From Flavobacteriales bacterium (lineage in GTDB: Bacteria; Bacteroidota; Bacteroidia; Flavobacteriales_F; PHOS-HE28): a DNA stretch of 64,000 nt. Where the stretch lies: positions 1-64,000 of the forward strand of contig JAHBUK010000004.1 in assembly GCA_019638115.1 (NCBI GenBank), given 5' to 3'. The notes under the pieces are model-generated. The model searched no databases and had not been told where the DNA came from. It saw only the letters and a list, made by a program, of their open reading frames with translations. A program made the translations under genes and the position numbers. Shown in pieces: positions 7,657 through 14,756 of the stretch (positions are counted from its first letter, which is position 1; every line of letters begins with the position of its first letter).

Positions 7657-10055
7657 GGTTTGAAGGTGGTGATGGCGAAACCCTGGTCGGCGGCCTGGCG
7701 TGCGGTGCTGAGGAAGTGGACCGGGCGGTAGGTGCTGGTGTGCCACTCGGCCAGCAGGTCGTCGTAGCGCGGGCTGCCGGGGTTGCCGCTGAGCCCGCCG
7801 GGCAGCTGGAACCAGGCCTTGGGCGGCGAGCTGAGCTCCACCACGAAACGTTGCGAGGGACCGTGGTTGCCCCGTTGCGCATTGATGGCGGTGCCACTGC
7901 CGTTCACGGGCAGGTTCTCGAGGCTGAAGGCCGGCAGCCGGGCCAGGTGCATCACTCGCGCGTTGTTCAGCGCCTGCCAGGTGATGCTGCCCTCCGCCTT
8001 GCGCTGCTCCACGGTTGCCACGAAAGTGCTTTGCACGAGCGCCCGGGCATCCACGCCCAGGGCCTGTTCCACGGTGTGGCGCAGGCTGCTGTCCGCCAGG
8101 ATGCGGATGGTGTTGTAGGCCGTGGGTTCACCCAGGGGCAGCGGGTGCTTCTGCAAGGGCTGCCACAGTGCCGTGCGCGTGCTGTCGAACCACAGTTGGA
8201 AGAGCGCCTCCTCCTCGCGCTGGTGGTCCACCACGTGGTCCCAGCTGCGCAGCAGGCGGTACACCTCGGCGGCATCGGCGCTTAGCGCGGCGGTGTCCAG
8301 CAGCGGCAGCAGGGCTGCCAGCCCTTCGCGCGAGCGGAGGTCCAGGCCGCTGTGCTGCAGGGCCTGCATGTCCTGCACGGTCCAGGGGCGCTGTTCGGCC
8401 AGGCTGTTGTTCACCGAGCGATTGCGGTAGTACTCCAGGTGGCCGTTGTAGAACCAGTAGGGGTACTGCTCGTCCACGCTGTGCTGGTTGGCGCTGCTCA
8501 CGAAACCGCGCTCGGGATCCACCTGCGTGGCGTTGTGCTCATGGGGAATGAAGCTCTGCCAGGCGTGTGCGGGGTCGGCGGCATCGAGCACGAAGCGCCC
8601 CTGCCCTTTCCACTTGTTGGGGAAGCGGCCCTGCACACGCATGGCGATGCTGCCCTCGGTGCTGGCGAAGACCCAGTTCTGCGCCGGTGCCTCGAAGTAG
8701 CGCAGGGCCTCCACGTATCCCGCATGGTCCTTCACGCGGTTCATCAGGTAGAGGGCCTTCTGGGTGAGGCTGGCATCGTGGCCCAGCCAGCGCAGGGCCA
8801 GTTGCGCGCGCGCCGGGGCCTGCCCGAAATGCTCATCGTACATCACCGGACCCAGGTGGGTAACGCGGATGCTGTCCGTGAAGGGCTTGTCGCCGCGCAC
8901 CTTGTACACCTCCACGCGGTGTTCCACGGGCAGCCATGCGTCGTTGTGGCGGTAGGCCAGCCGGCGTTCATCCTGCCAGGTTACGCGGTACCAGTCGCGG
9001 GTGTCGCGCGGGGCATTGGTGACCCCGAAGGCCGCATGTTCGTTGTGGCCGATGATGACACCACAAGCGCCGGGGATGGTGAAGCCGAACACGCGGTGCT
9101 CGGGCGTGGCCAACTGCATGGGGATCCAGATGGGCGGGAAGTTGAGGCCCAGGTGCGTGTCGTTGGCCAGCAGGGGCGAACCGCTCTCGGTGCGGCTGCC
9201 GTGCACCGCCCAGTTGTTGCTGCCGTTGGTGGGGTCGCTGCGTTGTCCATCCACGGTGAAGCCCGCACCGGGGTCGTAGGCGGGCGGCGGCGCCACGGTC
9301 TCTGGCACGAAGTCCCAGGGCTTGTCGGTGGGCACGGTGGGCACCACGCCGGGCGGGCGTTCGGGGAAGAGCAGCTCGAAGAGCGGCTCGCCCAGGATGG
9401 CACGCGCGTGGGTGTCCTCCACATCGCGGTCCCAGCCGCTCAGGTTGTCCACCATGTATTGCTGGATCAGCGCCGAGCGCAGGGGCGTCCATTCCTCGGG
9501 GCGGTAGTGCAGCAGCTTGTATTCCACCGGCAGGTCGCGGTAGCGCAGCGTGGCGATGTACTGGTTCACGCCATCGGCATAGGCGTTCAGCAGGGGCCCC
9601 ATGATGCTGTCCGCCGCAAGTGCCGCGGCGCTGCGTTCTGCACCGAGCAGCATGCCCTTCCGCCGCTGCCCGCGATCGAACTCCAAGGCCGTGGCGCCCA
9701 CCACCTCGCTGATGCGCCCTGCCGCAGCACGCGCGATGAAGTCCAGCTGCCACAGCCGCAGTTGCGCCACCACGTAGCCTTGTGCACGGTACAGGTCGCT
9801 GTCGTTGCGGGCGAAGAGGTGCGGCACGCCGCTCTCATCCCACGCCACCTGCACCGCTTCCGCCAGCCCGCTCAGCCGCAGTTCCGCCGGACGCTTCGCA
9901 GCAACAGGTTCCGCGTTGCGCCAAAAACCTTCCTGCGGCGACAGGAAACGACCCATGGGAGGCAACGGCGCGCCGCCCAGTTCCAGCCGTGTTCCAAGGA
10001 ACGCGTTGAGGCTTACCAGCAGCAACAGAAGTAAGGCGGTGAAGAGTAATCGCAT
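7653..10055 (-). CDS. Penicillin acylase family Ntn-hydrolase
   Basis: Protein of 800 residues with an N-terminal hydrophobic anchor or signal (MRLLFTALLLLLLVSLNAFLG). The alpha-chain region includes 'VPHLFARNDSDLYRAQGYVVAQLRLWQLD', typical of this family. After a spacer, 'TNGSNNWAVHG' (near residue 279) supplies the autoprocessing catalytic Ser, followed by 'LANDTHLGL' and 'GVIIGHNEHAAFGVTN'. A late 'GNHGPSQRFVVEL' and 'GGLSGNPGSPRYDDL' match the beta-chain C-terminus. These periplasmic enzymes hydrolyse amides such as acyl-homoserine lactones or beta-lactam side chains; the substrate cannot be read from sequence. It is translationally coupled to the small membrane protein downstream. Confidence 0.88.
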   Translation of the reverse strand: MRLLFTALLLLLLVSLNAFLGTRLELGGAPLPPMGRFLSPQEGFWRNAEPVAAKRPAELRLSGLAEAVQVAWDESGVPHLFARNDSDLYRAQGYVVAQLRLWQLDFIARAAAGRISEVVGATALEFDRGQRRKGMLLGAERSAAALAADSIMGPLLNAYADGVNQYIATLRYRDLPVEYKLLHYRPEEWTPLRSALIQQYMVDNLSGWDRDVEDTHARAILGEPLFELLFPERPPGVVPTVPTDKPWDFVPETVAPPPAYDPGAGFTVDGQRSDPTNGSNNWAVHGSRTESGSPLLANDTHLGLNFPPIWIPMQLATPEHRVFGFTIPGACGVIIGHNEHAAFGVTNAPRDTRDWYRVTWQDERRLAYRHNDAWLPVEHRVEVYKVRGDKPFTDSIRVTHLGPVMYDEHFGQAPARAQLALRWLGHDASLTQKALYLMNRVKDHAGYVEALRYFEAPAQNWVFASTEGSIAMRVQGRFPNKWKGQGRFVLDAADPAHAWQSFIPHEHNATQVDPERGFVSSANQHSVDEQYPYWFYNGHLEYYRNRSVNNSLAEQRPWTVQDMQALQHSGLDLRSREGLAALLPLLDTAALSADAAEVYRLLRSWDHVVDHQREEEALFQLWFDSTRTALWQPLQKHPLPLGEPTAYNTIRILADSSLRHTVEQALGVDARALVQSTFVATVEQRKAEGSITWQALNNARVMHLARLPAFSLENLPVNGSGTAINAQRGNHGPSQRFVVELSSPPKAWFQLPGGLSGNPGSPRYDDLLAEWHTSTYRPVHFLSTARQAADQGFAITTFKP

Positions 10056-10094
10056 GTGCAGGGGGAGCCAAGGTCGGAATTGCGCGCGGAGTTG

Positions 10095-10740
10095 CGAAGG
10101 GGGATGAGAAGGAGTTGAGAGGTTGAGGAGTTGAGAGGTTGAGAGGTTCAGAGGTTGAGGAGTTGAGGAGTTGAGGAGTTGATGAGGTTGAGGAGTTGAG
10201 AGGTTGAGAGGTTGAGAGGTTGATGAGTTGAGGGGTTGAGAGGTTGAAGAGTTGAAGAGTTGAAGAGTTTTTTTGGGGGGATCTTGGGTCTTGAGCTGTG
10301 AAACTTGTCCGTTGATTATTGACTCTTGAGCCTTGTGACTTGAAGCTTGTGATTTGGGTCTTGTGATTTGATCCTTGAAGCTTGTGACTTGGGTCTTGAT
10401 ACTTGAAGCTTATACCCTTGAGGCTTGAAGCTTGATACTTGAGCCTTGAAGCTTGTGATTTGAAGCTTGTTGCTTGTGATTTGAAGCTTGTGACCTTGAG
10501 GCTTATGTCTTGAAGCTTGATGCTTGTGATTTGAAGCTTGTAACTTGAAGCTTGATGCTTGTGATTTGAAACTTATGACCTTGAGACTTATGTCTTGAAG
10601 CTTGACACTTGAGCCTTGAAGCTTGTGATTTGAAGCTTGTGACCTTCAGACTTGTGTCTTGAATCTTGTGACCTTGAAGCTTGTGACCTTGAAGCTTGTG
10701 ACCTTGACACTTGCGACTTGAAACTTGAACCCTGCTCCCT
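10095..10740. repeat. Degenerate tandem repeats (TTGAG(A/G)(A/G)G and CTTGAAGCTTGTGA types)
   Basis: From 10095 to 10270 a TTGAGGAG/TTGAGAGG octamer is repeated more than 15 times. From 10290 to 10735 a 15-24 bp unit built on CTTGAAGCTTGTGA(C/T)TTG continues, rich in HindIII-like AAGCTT. An open frame on the minus strand across it is simply repeat-encoded. No gene is seen in this 688-bp gap. Confidence 0.85.
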
Positions 10741-10743
10741 TCC

Positions 10744-12372
10744 TCACCCCACCACCACCCGCACCACCTGCCCCTCGCTCCCATCCTTCGCCGTCCAGCG
10801 GATCAGGTACACTCCAGGAGTTCGCGTAGGAGGTTGCAGTTCAAGCCTTCCATCGCCAGCTTGCACCGCGCCGCTCCAGAGAACACGTCCGACTGCATCG
10901 TGCAAGCTCAAGACACCGGGCTTCAGGCCGCTCAGCTGGATCGGCATGCCCGCTTCCACCACCGTGCCGTTCACCTGGAACCCCGGCTCCCTTCCCTCCT
11001 CTTCAAGCCCCACGGTGAAGAGGCAGAGGTCGATCGGCACCCGTGCTTCCAAGTCGCTGACGGACACGAAGAGGTCCGACCACGTGATGCTGGGCAACAG
11101 GTCCGTGAGCAGCACCGGTGCCGGCGTGGTGGCCGCCAACGAAGCGGGGTCCATGCGGGTGAAGCCGAAGCCCTGCACCTCGTCGAGCTGGCAGCCGCTG
11201 GGATCGTCCAGCAAGTGCAGGGCGAAGTGCGGCATGATGCGCTGGGTGTTGAACTGGATGAGGATCTGCTGCAGAACGCCCTGCATCCACAGCATGCCGT
11301 CCTTCACCGCCAAGCTGTTCAGCGATCGCGTGTAGCCGTAGGTGTCCATCGTCCAGTTCTGCAGCACCCAGGCGCGCAACACCTCCCCTTCCTCCTGCAG
11401 GCGGTAGATCCAGGGTGCGTCCATCACCACCGCACCATTGCCCGGCACCAGAAAGAGCCGCCTGCCGATGTCGAACTGGTAACGCGTGAGGCGGTCCACC
11501 TCCCAGTTCTCATTCAAGGCCATGAGCATGCCGCCTGACGGTGCGGTCGACGCGGCGAGACGCCCCAGGAGCAGCACACGCGTTCCGGTCTCGAAGACCA
11601 GGTCGTACAGTTCCACCCCGTACTCCGATAGGTTCTGGAGGCGCTGTGCTGCGGCCAATGTGCCATCCGCTGCCAGGTGCACCAGATCCAGGTGACCCAG
11701 CGCCTGCTCGGAACGCGCCAGCAGGATGCCGCCGTTGGGATCGGGCGCAGCGCGTGTGAAACCGTCGCCCCAAGCCGTGGTGCCGGCCGCATTGCTTTGG
11801 CTGAGCGCGTAGGCCCAGAGCAGCTCACCGTTGGCGGAGACCTTCAGCACGTTGAGCACGGGATCGCCGGGCGCCACGGTGTACTGCAGGATGAAGATGC
11901 CCTGGTCGGCACTGGGGAAACACTTCAAGCGCGGTGCCGGTGGCTGCTCGGTGGGCAGGCCCAGGGCCAGGCGTTTGCCCCAAGCGGCATTGCCGGTGGC
12001 ATCCACAGCGAGCAGGGCCAGTTCCAGTTCGTTCTGTTCGGGTACGAGCGACAGCAGCGGCGAACTGCAGGCGATGCTGCCGGAATCGCCGGAAGGCACC
12101 AACTCACCGAAGACCCAATCGCTCCAATCGGTCTCGAAACGGCGTTGCCAGAGCGGCAGGCCTTCCACATCGAAGGCGCGGTACTCCAGGGCGTTGGCCT
12201 GCTGCGCGCGGATCACCTGCCCGAAGCCCTCGGTCACGTAGCCGTTCATGGCGGCCCCCAGGGCCAGGGAGCTGTCCACCACCAATTGCAGTGGGAACTG
12301 GGCGAGCGCCCCTCCGCAGGCCACAAGGGCGAGCGCCAGGGCGGTGTTGCGGAGTGCAGGTGCAGCGTTCAT
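10744..12372 (-). CDS. Secreted beta-propeller-like protein with T9SS C-terminal sorting domain
   Basis: Protein of 542 residues. The signal peptide is MNAAPALRNTALALALVACGGALAQ, so the start is at 12372 although the frame stays open upstream. The body contains repeated hydrophobic beta-type segments with 'DATGNAAWGKRL', 'SANGELLWAYAL' and 'AADGTLAAAQRL', like the cargo proteins of Bacteroidota with kelch/WD-type propellers. The end, 'SLHDAVGRVLWSG...TPGVYLIRWTAKDG', is a type A sorting domain for type IX secretion (residues about 470-542). Likely cell-surface or secreted; ligand unknown. Confidence 0.75.
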   Translation of the reverse strand: MNAAPALRNTALALALVACGGALAQFPLQLVVDSSLALGAAMNGYVTEGFGQVIRAQQANALEYRAFDVEGLPLWQRRFETDWSDWVFGELVPSGDSGSIACSSPLLSLVPEQNELELALLAVDATGNAAWGKRLALGLPTEQPPAPRLKCFPSADQGIFILQYTVAPGDPVLNVLKVSANGELLWAYALSQSNAAGTTAWGDGFTRAAPDPNGGILLARSEQALGHLDLVHLAADGTLAAAQRLQNLSEYGVELYDLVFETGTRVLLLGRLAASTAPSGGMLMALNENWEVDRLTRYQFDIGRRLFLVPGNGAVVMDAPWIYRLQEEGEVLRAWVLQNWTMDTYGYTRSLNSLAVKDGMLWMQGVLQQILIQFNTQRIMPHFALHLLDDPSGCQLDEVQGFGFTRMDPASLAATTPAPVLLTDLLPSITWSDLFVSVSDLEARVPIDLCLFTVGLEEEGREPGFQVNGTVVEAGMPIQLSGLKPGVLSLHDAVGRVLWSGAVQAGDGRLELQPPTRTPGVYLIRWTAKDGSEGQVVRVVVG

Positions 12373-12489
12373 CGACCTTGGGAACACCCGGTGGACCAAA
12401 GCGTTCGCTCGCACCAAGGTATCCGCTTGCCGCATACGGGCAGTGGCGGAACGAGGAACGAGGTGTTTGGAGCACGCCCTGCGGGCGCG

Positions 12490-12780
12490 CTGGTGAGGAA
12501 TACAAACCGCAGATGACGCGGATGGTCCGATACATATCGGACGCGGATGAGTGCGCTGCGCAAGGGCAGCGGTACGTTATCTATCCGGGCACGCCCTGCG
12601 GGCGCGCTGGTGAAGAATACAAACCGCGGATGACTCGGATGGTCCGATGCATATCGGACGCGGATGAATGCCTCCATGGCAGCATGGATGATCGCTAACC
12701 TGGCGTGGTCGCGCAGCGCATTGGGGTGAGCCCCATCCGCGCCCATCTGCGTCATCCGCGGTTAATACTGCATAAGAGCA
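12490..12780. repeat. Dispersed repeat cluster, family 3 (CGCGGATGA / CATATCGGACGCGGATG)
   Basis: Two near-identical blocks, about 12475-12552 and 12592-12667, both contain GCGGGCGCGCTGGTGA, AATACAAACCGC and GATGGTCCGATNCATATCGG. They are followed by CCGCGCCCATCTGCGTCATCCGCGGTTAA. The same pieces occur at 14495-14650. No gene is seen between 12373 and 12873. Confidence 0.75.
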
Positions 12781-12873
12781 CGAAGGGCGAGCGTAGCGAA
12801 GCACTGTGGTTCCTGCATTTCAACCCACCACACCGCAAGACGCTGTGCAGGCGACCCAAGCAAGGAACGGCGC

Positions 12874-14307
12874 TCAGAGCTCCACGACTTCCCGCATGCG
12901 GGGCAGCAGCACCTGCTTGAAGCCGGCTTGCAGGCAACGCTCGCGCAAGGACTCGCGCGCTTGGTCGATTCCGTGCACCAGGATCAGCTTCTCCACCACC
13001 GCGGCATCCTGGCAGGCGAGGTAGCGTAGCAGTTCGTTGCGGTCGGCGTGGGCGCTGTAGAACTCCATGCGGTGGATGGCGGCCTTCACCGGCACCAGCT
13101 CGCCGAAGATGTGCACCTCGCGCGCACCGCCGAGCAGCGCTGCACCCAGCGTGCCCGGCGCGCAGAAGCCGATGGCCAGCACGGCGTTCTCCGCGTGTGC
13201 CAGCCCGTGGAAGAGGTGGTGGCGCACCCGGCCCGCCTCCATCATGCCGCTGGCCGCGATCACGATGCGCGGGCCCTTCATGCCGTTGAGCTGCATGCTG
13301 CGCTTGGGCTCGCGCACGTACTCCACACCGGGAAAGGTGAAGAGGTCGGGGTCGTGCTCCAACTCGGCGCGCACGGCTTCACGCAGCAACTGCGGGTACT
13401 GGCGTGCGATGTGCGTGGCGCTGATCGCCAACGGACTGTCCACGAACACGGGCACGCGGGGCAGGCGGCCGGCATTGCTCAGGCTGTTCAGGGTGTAGAG
13501 CACCTCCTGCGTTTTGCCGATGCTGAATGCGGGGATGATCAAGGCGCCCTGCTGCTCCACGCAGACCTGATGCACATGGCGCAGCAGCTCCTCCTCGGCA
13601 TCCTTGATCGGCATGTGATCGCGATCGCCGTAGGTGCTTTCGCAGAGGATCACGTCGGCCTGCGGGAAGGGTGCGGGCTCGGGCAGGATGCGTTCCACAT
13701 AGCGCCCCACATCGGCGGTGTTCGAGAGGCGCAGCACACGCTCGCCGTCATCGAGCACCAGTTGGATCGCCGCACTGCCCAGGATGTGGCCCGCCTCGGT
13801 GAAGGCCAGGTGCACGCCCGGTGCGATGGTGATGGTCTCGTTGATGTCCACCACCTGGAAGAGGGCCATGGCCGGTTTCACATCCTCCACCGTGTAGAGC
13901 GGCTGCAGGTCCCTGGTGGGCTGCCCGCGTTTCTTGGCACGCTTGCGGTCGTACTCGGTGTCATATTCCTGTATCCGGGCGCTGTCCTCCAGCATGATGG
14001 CGCAGAGGTCGCGCGTGGCGGCCGTGGCGTAGATCGGTCCACGGAAACCTTCGCGCACCAAACGGGGAATGAGGCCGCTGTGGTCGATGTGCGCGTGGCT
14101 GAGCACCAGCACATCCACCGAAGCCGGGTCGAAGCCGAAGCGGCGGTTGCGGTCCTTGCCGCCGGGCCCCTGCAACGCTTCGCCTTGGAACATGCCGCAA
14201 TCCATCAGGATGCGGGAGCTGCTGCCATCGCTGCGGGTCAGTTCGAGCAGGTGCTTGCTTCCGGTAACGGTGCCGGCGGCGCCGTGGCTGGTGAGGGTGA
14301 AGGGCAT
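12874..14307 (-). CDS. Metallo-beta-lactamase/beta-CASP RNA-processing exonuclease-like protein
   Basis: Protein of 477 residues. The metal site is 'SHAHIDHSG' (His71-x-His73-x-Asp75-His76), with 'GHILGS' and 'TADVGR' supplying further ligands. The beta-CASP inserts are 'ESTYGDR', 'IPAFSIGKTQEVLYTL' and 'IAASGMMEAGRVRHHL'. The RMMBL part contains 'FYSAHADRNELLRYL'. This is the arrangement of the CPSF-73-like/YsH1 family of predicted endo- or exoribonucleases. The family usually has 'SGDLGR' where this protein reads 'NTADVGR', but the metal-binding Asp is kept. Cytoplasmic; no operon partner. Confidence 0.9.
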   Translation of the reverse strand: MPFTLTSHGAAGTVTGSKHLLELTRSDGSSSRILMDCGMFQGEALQGPGGKDRNRRFGFDPASVDVLVLSHAHIDHSGLIPRLVREGFRGPIYATAATRDLCAIMLEDSARIQEYDTEYDRKRAKKRGQPTRDLQPLYTVEDVKPAMALFQVVDINETITIAPGVHLAFTEAGHILGSAAIQLVLDDGERVLRLSNTADVGRYVERILPEPAPFPQADVILCESTYGDRDHMPIKDAEEELLRHVHQVCVEQQGALIIPAFSIGKTQEVLYTLNSLSNAGRLPRVPVFVDSPLAISATHIARQYPQLLREAVRAELEHDPDLFTFPGVEYVREPKRSMQLNGMKGPRIVIAASGMMEAGRVRHHLFHGLAHAENAVLAIGFCAPGTLGAALLGGAREVHIFGELVPVKAAIHRMEFYSAHADRNELLRYLACQDAAVVEKLILVHGIDQARESLRERCLQAGFKQVLLPRMREVVEL

Positions 14308-14489
14308 GGCGCGAAGGTGCGGAACCTTGGATCAATGGGGCATGACCACCGCAGGGTCATCGCCTCTTTTCCTGCGATCCGCCGTGCGGCGGATCCGGAT
14401 CGTAATGGACGATGGTCGGGAGTGCATGGAAGTAATACGCGATCGGCAGCAAGTCGCCGACCTGGCCAATATCGCAACAGCGCCATTCG

Positions 14490-14665
14490 GTGCAGAATAC
14501 AAGGAACCGCGGATGACGCAGATCTACGCGGATGAAAGCCTGCATTGGCAGCATCGATGGTCGCCTACCCGACGAAGACGCTCAGAGCTGCTGTGTGAGC
14601 CCGATCCGCGTCCGATATGCATCGGACCATCCGCGTCATCCGCGGTTAAAAATTACGAGCCCGAA
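14490..14665. repeat. Dispersed repeat cluster, family 3, second locus
   Basis: AATACAAGGAACCGCGGATGACGC, ATATGCATCGGACCATCCGCG and TCATCCGCGGTTAAAA match pieces of the 12490-12780 block, partly inverted. The two loci bracket the beta-CASP gene. Nothing else is recognisable between 14308 and 14756. Confidence 0.7.
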
Positions 14666-14756
14666 GGGCGAGCCCCTCCCGCGAGGCTTCGTGATGCAGA
14701 CCGAAGCACCGTGGTTAAAGCATTACCCACCCTGTGTTGCAAGGCGCTGCAACTCC

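Noticed and set aside
8352-10034. 560-codon + strand frame opposite the acylase gene
   Set aside because: Low-quality composition and no recognisable domain; the acylase frame is certain.
10503-10784. Minus-strand frame with repeated GHKLQGHK/KSQASR words
   Set aside because: Entirely encoded by the CTTGAAGCTTGTGA minisatellite.
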